Shown here: positions 27,522 to 34,475 of the stretch, piece after piece
How positions within the stretch are numbered: position 1 is the first letter of the stretch
Layout of the letters: each line of letters begins with the position of its first letter
Origin: Rhodothermales bacterium
Lineage (GTDB): Bacteria; Bacteroidota; Rhodothermia; Rhodothermales; Bin80
Direction of reading: 5' to 3'
DNA length: 34,475 nt
Assembly (NCBI GenBank): GCA_022822185.1
Contig: JAJECE010000076.1
Coordinates: 1 to 34,475, forward strand
Position numbers and translations under genes: made by a program
The notes under the pieces: model-generated
Database searches by the model: none
What the model saw: the letters and a program-made list of their open reading frames with translations, nothing else
What the model was told of the DNA's origin: nothing

Positions 27522-29155
27522 GAATGGTCTGGTTGATTAAATGGATACCCAAAATGGGTAGGAGGATTAAAGGTCTCTTTGATGGTGCGCACGGAAACCC
27601 AGCGCATCAGATTTGGTGGTGCTCCCGCTTTATCGTTGGTGCCGGATGCACGTGCTCCGCCAAATGGCTGTTGACCGACCACTGCACCAGTCGGCTTGTC
27701 ATTGATGTAAAAATTCCCAGCCGCGTTGCGCAGCGCCTCGCTTGCTTGAACAATAACACGCCTATCCCGGGCAAAGACGGCACCGGTCAACGCATACGGT
27801 GATGTCTGATCAACCAGTTCAAGGGTTTTTTCAAAAGCACTGTCCTTATAGACGTAAATTGTCACCACCGGTCCGAAAATCTCTTCACACATCGTTCGGT
27901 AGTGCGGGTCGGTGGCGACGATAACCGTGGGTTCAATGAAGTATCCCTCTGAACGGCTGCACCGGCCGCCGGCAAGGATCTCGGCATCCGGTGATTTTTT
28001 TGCATGCTCAATGTAGTTCGAGATATTCTGGTAGGATTTTTGGTCAATGACGGCATTTACAAAGTTAGAGAAATCTTCAACGGTCCCCATTTTAACTTCG
28101 TTAAGTTGCCCAATTAAAGCCTCCTGGATCAACTCCCATCGGGATTGAGGAAGGTAGACGCGTGAGGCGGCGGAGCATTTTTGCCCCTGATATTCAAATG
28201 CACCGCGCACGATGGCAGTGGCGACCGCATCTGGATCTGCGGATGCGTGTGCGAGAATGAAATCTTTCCCGCCGGTTTCGCCGACAATGCGGGGATAGGT
28301 ATCGTAGTTAGAAATATTGGCTCCAATGGTCCTCCACATATGCTGAAATGTTCCGGTTGAACCGGTAAAATGCAGTCCGGAGAAACTTGGAGATGCAAGT
28401 ACGGGATCCCCAATCGCTGGGCCGGAACCCGGCACCATGTTAATCACACCTGGAGGCAGGCCTGCATCTTCAAGTAACTGATAGATGAAGTATGCTGAAT
28501 AGATGGAGGTCGAGGCTGGCTTCCAGATGACGGTGTTTCCCATGATTGCCGGAGCAGCGGGGAGGTTTCCGGTAATGGAGGTGAAGTTAAAGGGAGTCAC
28601 TGCAAATACGAATCCTTCAAGGGGGCGGTATTCCAGACGATTCCACACCCCTGCCGAGGAGTGGGGCTGTGCTTCATAGATTTCTGAAGCATACTCCACA
28701 TTGAATCGAAAGAAGTCAATGAGTTCGCAGGCTGCATCAATTTCGGCCTGATACGCATTTTTGCTTTGTCCAAGCATGGTGGAGGCGTTGAGTTTATCTC
28801 TCCAGGGGCCGGCAAGGAGTTCGGCGGCTTTCAGAAAGATTGCAGCCCGGTCCGTAAAGTCCATATTTGACCATTCCTTACGGGCTTTAAGTGCCGAGTC
28901 AATGGCCTGGCTGACTTCCTTGGCTCCGCATTTATGGACGGTACCTAACAGATGGTTCAATTCGTGGGGGGGCCGGATTTCTTCGGTGTCTCCGGTGTAG
29001 ACGGCATTCCCGTGAATGAAGGCCGGGATTTCTGTGTAACTTTGTTTGAAGTCCCGCAGCGTTGCCTGAAGGGATGCGCGTTCGGGGGAACCCGGAGCAT
29101 AATCCAAAACTGGTTCGTTTACTGTTGCAGGAATAAGGGGTTTACTGTTGTTCAT
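27518..29155 (-). CDS. pruA: L-glutamate gamma-semialdehyde (1-pyrroline-5-carboxylate) dehydrogenase
   Basis: A 545-residue aldehyde dehydrogenase of the long, stand-alone P5C dehydrogenase type found in Bacteroidota and mitochondria, with no proline dehydrogenase domain. It oxidises glutamate gamma-semialdehyde to glutamate with NAD+, the second step of proline (and ornithine/arginine) catabolism, in the cytoplasm. Visible active-site residues are N190 in TPFNFT, K212 in WKPAS, the general base E293 in VGETGGKDF and the nucleophile C327 in GQKCSAASR. Further matches are EEIFGPVV and the C-terminal GGARASGTNDKAG. The ATG at 29155 gives the normal N-terminus. It is the first gene of a leftward operon, overlapping the next gene by 4 nt. 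Two small adjacent inverted repeats about 60 bp upstream may be control sites. Confidence 0.95.
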   Translation of the reverse strand: MNNSKPLIPATVNEPVLDYAPGSPERASLQATLRDFKQSYTEIPAFIHGNAVYTGDTEEIRPPHELNHLLGTVHKCGAKEVSQAIDSALKARKEWSNMDFTDRAAIFLKAAELLAGPWRDKLNASTMLGQSKNAYQAEIDAACELIDFFRFNVEYASEIYEAQPHSSAGVWNRLEYRPLEGFVFAVTPFNFTSITGNLPAAPAIMGNTVIWKPASTSIYSAYFIYQLLEDAGLPPGVINMVPGSGPAIGDPVLASPSFSGLHFTGSTGTFQHMWRTIGANISNYDTYPRIVGETGGKDFILAHASADPDAVATAIVRGAFEYQGQKCSAASRVYLPQSRWELIQEALIGQLNEVKMGTVEDFSNFVNAVIDQKSYQNISNYIEHAKKSPDAEILAGGRCSRSEGYFIEPTVIVATDPHYRTMCEEIFGPVVTIYVYKDSAFEKTLELVDQTSPYALTGAVFARDRRVIVQASEALRNAAGNFYINDKPTGAVVGQQPFGGARASGTNDKAGAPPNLMRWVSVRTIKETFNPPTHFGYPFNQPDHS

Positions 29156-29215
29156 TTAACGATTTTAGGTTAACGGACTGAATGGAGAACCGGGAAAATG
29201 GTCTCTATACTGTTT

Positions 29216-29240
29216 AGATTTTGAAATCTCTGGAATCCAG
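29216..29240. promoter_or_regulatory. Two adjacent inverted repeats upstream of pruA
   Basis: AGATTT-TG-AAATCT (29216-29229) is followed without gap by CTGG-AAT-CCAG (29230-29240). They lie 61-85 bp upstream of the pruA start codon on the leftward strand, a usual operator or promoter position. No regulator gene is nearby. Confidence 0.3.
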
Positions 29241-29343
29241 ATAACTCCGCCGGGTGTGCAACGAACATTCTCAGGACAGGTTTCATGCCGCCTCAACCGT
29301 ATGTATGATTTGATGCACCGGGATTACGAAATTTGCCCATCTC

Positions 29344-29365
29344 TGCACTTTTGCTGAAAGGTGCA
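29344..29365. promoter_or_regulatory. Nine-bp inverted repeat in the pruA / coiled-coil gene divergent spacer
   Basis: TGCACTTTT-GCTG-AAAGGTGCA pairs over nine positions (one G-T pair) with a 4-nt loop. It sits in the 485-bp spacer between the leftward pruA and the rightward coiled-coil gene. There is no T-run, so it is more likely a protein-binding site or structured leader than a terminator. The rest of this spacer (29156-29640) shows no gene. Confidence 0.3.
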
Positions 29366-29640
29366 GGCATCGTGATGGATCAAGATGTCCCTGCATCTCC
29401 ATTTGGGTTGTCATGAGGTGGTACGTTATTCTTTTGCAGTTCAGATGAATGTCTGTTTCTCTGTGGGGGATACACCATGGCATGGTTTATGGGCGAAAAA
29501 CATCCATCTGGGAAATCAGTTCAAAAAAATCATTCCCTGTATACACAAAATGGGGGAATTGCTATATTTCATTGTAGTCGAGATAAAATGGAACCATGTC
29601 TACACGGGAGTGTAGCAGAGTGTGGACTGTCTGTAGGAAT

Positions 29641-30435
29641 ATGATAAATACACTCTCAATCTCCCAGGAACTCTCCAAAGCAGGAATTAAACGAGAGCAG
29701 GCTGAGGCTATTGCAGATATCGTTGCAAAAGCCGTTACCCATCAAAACGGAACGCTTGCAAGCACGGAATTTGTACGTACCCATATTGGTGAGGCGCAGA
29801 AAGACACGAATGACAAGATAGATGCTTTACGTGTGGATGTTGGTGAGTTTCGTGTTGAAATAAGTGAGTTTCGGAGTGATCTGGACAGCAAAATCTCTTC
29901 GTTTCGTGTGGAAATAAGTGAGTTTCGGAGTGATCTGGATAGCAAAATTTCTTCGTTTCGTGTGGAAATAAGTGAGTTGCGGAGTGATCTGGACAGCAAA
30001 ATCTCTTCGTTTCGTGTGGAAATAAGTGAGTTTCGGAGTGATCTGGACAGCAAGATCTCTTCGATTCGTGTGGAAATAAGTGAGTTTCGGAGTGATCTGG
30101 ACAACAAAATCTCTTCGGTTCGTATGGAAATAAGTGAGTTGCGAAATGATAACGCCATCAAAATCTCTTCGGTTCGTGTGGAAATAAGTGAGTTGCGGAG
30201 TGATTTGGACAACAAAATCGCTTTGGTTCGTGAGGAAATAGGTGAGTTGCGAAATGATGTCGCCATCAAAATCGCTTCGGTTCATGAGGGAATAAGTGAG
30301 TTGCGGAGTGACATGAATGTTAAAATGAGTGACATGGATGCGAAGATCAGTGCTACCGAAACTCGGCTGGTGCGTTGGGTGGTTGGTACGGGTGCAGCTC
30401 TGGGGATTATTCAGGCACTCATTCAACTAACATGA
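29641..30435 (+). CDS. DUF1640-like coiled-coil protein with nine 18-aa repeats and a C-terminal membrane anchor
   Basis: About 264 residues. The N-terminal segment ISQELSKAGIKREQAEAIAD followed by VAKAV is the conserved head of bacterial DUF1640-type coiled-coil proteins, which supports ATG 29641 as the start; an in-frame ATG at 29596 would add 15 residues without family likeness. Residues 70-231 are nine repeats of an 18-residue unit like FRVEISEFRSDLDSKISS, a long coiled coil; 18 residues equals a heptad plus a hendecad. A single hydrophobic helix (about 240-262) closes the protein, suggesting a membrane-anchored rod or oligomer in the cytoplasm. The family has no agreed function in bacteria; relatives in mitochondria (CCDC90/MCUR1) are inner-membrane coiled coils. 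It is transcribed away from pruA. Confidence 0.8.
   Translation: MINTLSISQELSKAGIKREQAEAIADIVAKAVTHQNGTLASTEFVRTHIGEAQKDTNDKIDALRVDVGEFRVEISEFRSDLDSKISSFRVEISEFRSDLDSKISSFRVEISELRSDLDSKISSFRVEISEFRSDLDSKISSIRVEISEFRSDLDNKISSVRMEISELRNDNAIKISSVRVEISELRSDLDNKIALVREEIGELRNDVAIKIASVHEGISELRSDMNVKMSDMDAKISATETRLVRWVVGTGAALGIIQALIQLT
29848..30333 (+). repeat. Nine tandem 54-bp repeats inside the coiled-coil gene
   Basis: Units begin every 54 bp at 29848, 29902, 29956, 30010, 30064, 30118, 30172, 30226 and 30280. The first five are almost identical in DNA, differing at few positions (for example TTTCGG versus TTGCGG), whereas units 6-9 are increasingly diverged. This gradient points to recent expansion at the 5' side. 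Because the unit is a multiple of three, copy-number change keeps the frame. Confidence 0.92.
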
Positions 30436-30453
30436 AGGAATGTTGAGTCCTTC
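30434..30453 (+). terminator. Hairpin overlapping the stop codon of the coiled-coil gene (weak terminator)
   Basis: GAAGGA (30434-30439) and TCCTTC (30448-30453) form a 6-bp stem around an 8-nt loop. The following GTTTGGTC is a poor T-tract. It may assist termination, but this is uncertain. Confidence 0.2.
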
Positions 30454-30977
30454 GTTTGGTCAAGCATTCTTATAGCATCTATCGATATTCTGAATATCCT
30501 ATAAATGCTACCTGATCGGACTTCATCAATTGTCATCTCAAGTACTAGATTTGCTGTCATGAATGTCTTCACTGTCTCCGCTGACATAAAGTCGTCATCT
30601 GGTGAGAGTGTTGCGGAAGGGGAGGGGGAGTCTGGCCCAGCTTGTTAACATTGAGATGTTTTTGATCTCTGTTTGTATCTGGCATGTTATAGTTATGGCC
30701 ATAAGCACTGGTAGCGCAATGCGCTGATATTCGATACAGAGTTTGGCCTTAACGAGAAATTGAAAACTCTCAGATACATTTGGTCAGCAGGAATATTTTC
30801 AGTGGAATGAGTCCTGTGGTTTGAAGTAAAACTCAGTATGCCAAGATAAGGAGGACATGATCACTAGACGCATTTGTATCTGATCCTTACCTTTCCTGCA
30901 TGCGTTGCACTTGATCCCTTCGATATTCGGCTTGACGGCATCATTTCCCGTACTACAAAACAACCACCCCGCCGACC
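30436..30977. other. Spacer upstream of the LolC/LolE-like gene
   Basis: About 540 bp between two same-strand genes. Apart from the hairpin at its left end I see no gene, RNA or clear promoter. A 61-codon - frame at 30799-30984 has no family likeness. Confidence 0.35.
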
Positions 30978-32213
30978 GTGTCATTTAAAAATTTCGTAGC
31001 CTGGCGATATTTGCGTGGAGCGCAAGGAGGAGAGAGCGGAAGCAAGTTTTTGCGCTTCATCTCCTATATAGCCATTGGAGGAGTCTCACTTGGTGTTGCA
31101 ACCCTTCTACTCGCCCTTGCTGTTGTACGCGGCTTCAGTGAAGAAATTGAAACCAAGATTACAGGGTTCGGTGCCCATGTGCAGGTTGAGAGCATCCGGC
31201 GTGCTCCGCTGAATGAAGCATCCAAACTTATGCATCAGATTAGATCGCATGAGGCGGTCATTTCGGTACAGCCTGTCGTGACTGAGTTTGTATTGCTTCG
31301 CGGATCCAGCCAGGATATTGATGGAGTTGGAATATGGGGGACAGATCACCTTCCTGTTTATCTGGACGAGAACGTCATTCGCGGTTCCGGTGATTTTGCT
31401 CCGGCCACAATGTCTCGACTTATCGTTGGCAATCTCCTTGCCGAGAATATGGGACTTAAAATTGGCGATCATGTGACGCTGCTTTCCACCAGAAATCTGG
31501 GCAATACCGCGACACTCTTTACGGCCAGACCACGCTTAAAGCAGTTTGAGATCGCCGGGATCTATGAAACCGCTCTGACGGACTTTGACGAAACTTATGT
31601 ATTCACCGACATTCATACAGCGCGGCAACTGCTTGACTATACATCTGATCAGGTATCACGTTTTGATGTGATGCTTCAGGATGTGACTGCTGCCCAATCC
31701 GTGGCATTGCATTTTGAGGAGTCATTAGGGGTGGGGGTTCTGGTCCGCAGCATTTTTGAAATTTACCGTGGACTCTTTGCATGGGTTGAACTCCAGGAGG
31801 CAATCATTCCGTTGGTCATCGGTGTCCTCATCCTTGTTGCGGCCTTCAATGTAATGGGGACGCTTTTAATGATTGTTCTAGAAAAAACCCGGGAGATCGG
31901 GATACTTGCCAGTATGGGAGCATCCCGGCGTGATATTCGCCGACTCTATCTGCATGTGGGTTTTTTCGTAGGAGGATTGGGAACGTTGATCGGGCTGATT
32001 CTTGCCTGGGGGCTTGGGACCCTGCAAATGCATTACGGCATTATTGGTCTGCCTGCAGAGGCCTACTATATGGATACTGCACCGGTTGCGATGCATGTGT
32101 GGGATTTTGTGCTGGTTGCGGTGGTATCGCTATTGCTCTGTCTGGGCGCTTCTTATTTCCCTGCACGCACTGCATCCCGAATCCTGCCGCTACAAGTGCT
32201 CCGCTTCCGTTGA
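30978..32213 (+). CDS. LolC/LolE-family lipoprotein-releasing ABC transporter permease
   Basis: A 411-residue FtsX-type permease with the standard order. A cytoplasmic start (FKNFVAWRYLRG) leads to helix 1 (ISYIAIGGVSLGVATLLLAL, about 28-47), then a large periplasmic domain (about 55-265) and three C-terminal helices. The coupling segment EKTREIGILASMGAS begins at residue 302, and the tail ends in the family-typical PARTASRILPLQVLRFR. In Gram-negatives such permeases, with the ATPase LolD, extract outer-membrane lipoproteins from the inner membrane and pass them to LolA. No LolD or LolA gene is adjacent here, and the neighbour is an antisense defence-type gene, so the ATPase must be elsewhere. 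The start is GTG 30978, placed by alignment with the usual family N-terminus. LolC and LolE cannot be told apart from this sequence alone. Confidence 0.88.
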   Translation: MSFKNFVAWRYLRGAQGGESGSKFLRFISYIAIGGVSLGVATLLLALAVVRGFSEEIETKITGFGAHVQVESIRRAPLNEASKLMHQIRSHEAVISVQPVVTEFVLLRGSSQDIDGVGIWGTDHLPVYLDENVIRGSGDFAPATMSRLIVGNLLAENMGLKIGDHVTLLSTRNLGNTATLFTARPRLKQFEIAGIYETALTDFDETYVFTDIHTARQLLDYTSDQVSRFDVMLQDVTAAQSVALHFEESLGVGVLVRSIFEIYRGLFAWVELQEAIIPLVIGVLILVAAFNVMGTLLMIVLEKTREIGILASMGASRRDIRRLYLHVGFFVGGLGTLIGLILAWGLGTLQMHYGIIGLPAEAYYMDTAPVAMHVWDFVLVAVVSLLLCLGASYFPARTASRILPLQVLRFR

Positions 32214-32429
32214 TGATCTAGGCTTGTGTGATTTCGAATTGATGGTGGTCATAGAGAAATGATCGGTAACAATTTTAATGTGGTTTGGCATTTGAATTCG
32301 TCTTTCATTGAAAGCCTCAAAGCGAATATGTCCAGACTACCAATGATGTTTCAACGTTAAAAAATCTGTGAAGTACGTAACGATTTAGAACAATCTTGTC
32401 GGCCGGTATAAGAGAATATCAGTTATTCA

Positions 32430-33374
32430 CTATTCTTTGTACGCATTTATCAGGAAGACGATGGTAGATGCTGTTAGGTGCAATATGTATCCCGCAAGAT
32501 ATTGAGGAATATGGCGAGGCTTGCTTCCCCTGCCATGCCCACCTTCACGATTACGTATTGTGGGGATTCCGCTCTTTAAAATGGATATTAGACTGGTGAA
32601 TTCACTTTGCAAATATTGCGGGATCAAGCCCTTCCTGAAAACTATATCAATCAATTTATTGACCCCATCTTTGTCGCTATAACGCCATCCCTTTTGGGAA
32701 CAGATTACTTTGAGTGTGCTCTCAAATGCCTTGAAACTATTGCTGATTGCGTCTTCGTACTGTTGATTTCGATACCGTTTGTGTGCGTTTAAGAATTCGG
32801 TTTGCGCACCAGCGAAACAACGATCTTGCAGAAGGTTTAGTGCTGGCTTAGTGACTTCGTGGTGCAGGAATTCTGAGTTGATTGCAATGATCTGCCCCGA
32901 ATCGTATTGATAACCGATACCATGTTCAAGGAAACGGTGATTTAGTTCGACCAAAGCGTTTTCTACGGATATATATAGCAGTTGCTCTCTTGGTTGTGAT
33001 CTTGGGCGAATTCTACAAAGTTGATCAGTTCCAATACCTTCAGCCAAACGAAATGATAACTCTATTGTATCCAGGACATGCTCAGTTTCAGCTTCGAGGA
33101 TGAATTTCAGAACCGATTCATGAACATGTGAAGAGTCTTGGACAAGTTCAAAAACACCGTATTCCTTGGCTAGAGGGTGGTGAATTGTGTTAAACAAATC
33201 CTCTTGCCCAGGAGTTGCACGGCAACTCCCCTCGAACTTTCCAAACATCCCATTTAAGATATGTACAACCTGCACCCGAAATGGCTGGGGTAATGTGTCA
33301 TACTGGTAAACATCGAGAACATCACCCTTTAACTGTTTGGAACGCTTTGAAAAGATATTTATCATGGTCATCAT
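32430..33374 (-). CDS. AbiJ-like (STM4504/CBY_0614 family) protein with a HEPN-type C-terminal domain
   Basis: A 314-residue protein whose start, MINIFSKRSKQLKGDV followed by LDVYQYDTLPQPFRVQVVHI, matches the AbiJ N-terminal domain 4 found in abortive-infection proteins and the STM4504/CBY_0614 family. The C-terminal half is helical (YEDAISNSFKAFESTLKVIC, then NKLIDIVFRKGLIP) and contains RNREGGHGRG with R274 and H280, an R-x5-H spacing matching the HEPN ribonuclease motif. AbiJ-type proteins block phage replication by killing or arresting the infected cell. Here RNA cleavage is inferred from the motif. Two ATGs (33374, 33365) precede the conserved start. It is transcribed away from a restriction-helicase gene, supporting a defence-island setting. 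The spacer to the convergent LolC/E-like gene (32214-32429) holds no visible terminator. Confidence 0.72.
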   Translation of the reverse strand: MMTMINIFSKRSKQLKGDVLDVYQYDTLPQPFRVQVVHILNGMFGKFEGSCRATPGQEDLFNTIHHPLAKEYGVFELVQDSSHVHESVLKFILEAETEHVLDTIELSFRLAEGIGTDQLCRIRPRSQPREQLLYISVENALVELNHRFLEHGIGYQYDSGQIIAINSEFLHHEVTKPALNLLQDRCFAGAQTEFLNAHKRYRNQQYEDAISNSFKAFESTLKVICSQKGWRYSDKDGVNKLIDIVFRKGLIPQYLQSEFTSLISILKSGIPTIRNREGGHGRGSKPRHIPQYLAGYILHLTASTIVFLINAYKE

Positions 33375-33760
33375 TTTAAACTGATCGAAATGGGATGATA
33401 GGATTAGGTTCTGACAATCCCCTTAATTCAGATAAAATGGAACGCCGAAAACCACCATTAGTGTATGTTCAACTAAGATCTGGCTGCAGAGTGACCGCCT
33501 TTGCCCACACGAAACCAGACGTTATGTAACAGCATAAGTCGGAATTCGTTGAGGACAGTCCATAAGCCCATGCAAATATTTCGAGATATGATGTTGAGAG
33601 CAGAACAGGGTTTCGGTATTATTCCTGTATGATCAGAATCGGGAATCTTACTATCTTACCACCCGTATGTGCTCAGGATGATAAATTCACGATATTAGCA
33701 GTTTCTGTGCTACCTTCATTCACTCATTTTGAAAAGTTCAACGAGACAAAACCATCCATC
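33375..33760. other. Divergent spacer between two defence-type genes
   Basis: About 386 bp that must contain the outward promoters for the AbiJ-like gene and the restriction-helicase gene. No gene or strong palindrome was found. It is AT-richer than the flanking genes. Confidence 0.35.
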
Positions 33761-34475
33761 ATGCCTGTACCTGAATCCCCATTAGACCACATCCTTGATG
33801 TCTGGCGCAAAGAAGCCGCGGCATCCGGCCACAATCAGGAACGCATCAAAGGAACCGCGTTTGAGAGGCTCTGCATTGCATTTCTGACGCATGACCCGGT
33901 CCAGAAAGCGCAGTATGAGCCGCCCGTGACGTATGCTGCGTGGGCATCCGGCCAGAGAGTGTCGGAGCAGGACATCGGTGTAGATCTGGTGGCAAAGATC
34001 CGGGATACGGGAGGCTGGTGTGCGATCCAGTGCAAGTTCTTTGCAAAAGGGAAGACGCTGCGGAAGGACGATCTGGATTCCTTTCTGGCGGTGTCAGGCA
34101 AGAAGCATTTTGAACGCCGCGTCATCATTGATACGACGGGGAAGAATTGGAGTAAGCAGGCCGAGGACACGATTCGTGACCAGGCCGTTCCCGTCCTCCG
34201 TATTGGCCTTCATGACCTTAAACAAAGTCCAATTGACTGGGCCGCGTATGTTGGCGCGGGGAAGGTGAAGGAGAAAGCCCCGCAGAAGACCCCGCGTCCG
34301 CATCAAGAGGAAGCGATCCGCAATGTGGTCAGGTGGCTTCAGGAACCGGGATCCCGGGGCAAACTCTTGATGGCCTGCGGAACCGGCAAGACCTTCACCT
34401 CACTTCGGATTGCCGAGGATCTGGCGGGGGTTGGCGGCCGGGTCTTATATCTGGTTCCCAGTCTTGCACTGATGT
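33761..34475 (+). CDS. Restriction nuclease-helicase, type ISP-like (N-terminal 238 residues, runs off the window)
   Basis: ATG 33761 opens a frame that has no stop before the window end. Residues 1-160 form an Mrr-like PD-(D/E)xK nuclease domain: FERLC (34-38) with E35, DIGVDLVAK (71-79) with D75, and AIQCKF (88-93) with Q90 and K92, the catalytic D-(14)-Q-x-K pattern. A linker (about 165-178) leads to a superfamily-2 helicase: PRPHQEEAIRNVVRWL (178-193, Q-motif region), Walker A ACGTGKT (205-211) and the start of motif Ia (LYLVPSLALM). This nuclease-helicase order is that of type ISP restriction-modification enzymes (LlaGI/LlaBIII), where methyltransferase and target-recognition domains follow, and of some defence helicases lacking them; the missing 3' end decides. 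It acts on foreign DNA in the cytoplasm. It neighbours an AbiJ-like gene transcribed divergently. Confidence 0.82.
   Translation, partial: MPVPESPLDHILDVWRKEAAASGHNQERIKGTAFERLCIAFLTHDPVQKAQYEPPVTYAAWASGQRVSEQDIGVDLVAKIRDTGGWCAIQCKFFAKGKTLRKDDLDSFLAVSGKKHFERRVIIDTTGKNWSKQAEDTIRDQAVPVLRIGLHDLKQSPIDWAAYVGAGKVKEKAPQKTPRPHQEEAIRNVVRWLQEPGSRGKLLMACGTGKTFTSLRIAEDLAGVGGRVLYLVPSLALM

Noticed and set aside
29742..30426. Long minus-strand frames (175 and 199 codons) across the coiled-coil gene
   Set aside because: They are the antisense of the 54-bp repeats: a repeat unit of a multiple of three without a stop in one antisense frame stays open throughout. The + strand frame has the family-typical head and membrane anchor.
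33430..33443. 14-mer agataaaatggaac repeated exactly at 29581-29594
   Set aside because: One or two exact 14-base matches are expected by chance in a window of this size, and the flanks do not match.

Overview
The window most likely comes from a Bacteroidota/Rhodothermota-like Gram-negative bacterium, possibly host-associated. The reasons are a Bacteroidetes-type long PruA, a 7TM-HD PgpH protein, a LolC/E permease, giant outer-membrane proteins ending in an aromatic residue, and start codons that mostly lack a Shine-Dalgarno match. This assignment is an inference from gene families, with no rRNA in the window. I saw no tRNA, rRNA, CRISPR array or intact insertion sequence.

Region 1 (1-17546) is a tandem array of three paralogous, same-strand genes for giant surface proteins. 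Each ends in a ~415-residue autotransporter-like beta-barrel. The first is cut by the window edge. The second (about 3176 aa) and third (about 1905 aa) carry a signal peptide and long runs of ~105-residue Calx-beta-like domains. The second contains an eight-copy tandem domain block with a clear dimeric higher-order period of about 642 bp.

Region 2 (17547-21051) is accessory-like. It holds a SocA/Panacea (DUF4065) antitoxin-type protein with an unknown small ORF 3 nt downstream. Facing it is an AAA-type ATPase gene broken at a run of nine G, followed by a further decayed-looking reading frame. A long spacer then separates the ATPase from the next operon.

Region 3 (21052-32213) looks like ordinary core or metabolic DNA. 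An operon on + encodes a sugar porter, a sodium:solute symporter and a PgpH-type HD phosphodiesterase (7 nt gap, then ATGA overlap). An operon on - encodes PruA and a DapB/2,4-diaminopentanoate-dehydrogenase-like oxidoreductase (ATGA overlap). A membrane-anchored coiled-coil protein with nine 18-residue repeats (54 bp each) and a LolC/LolE-type permease follow.

Region 4 (32430-34475) looks like the edge of a defence island. It has an AbiJ-like protein with a HEPN-style R-x5-H motif and, divergently, the N-terminus of a restriction-helicase (Mrr-like PD-(D/E)xK nuclease followed by a Walker A motif, type ISP-like) that runs off the right end.
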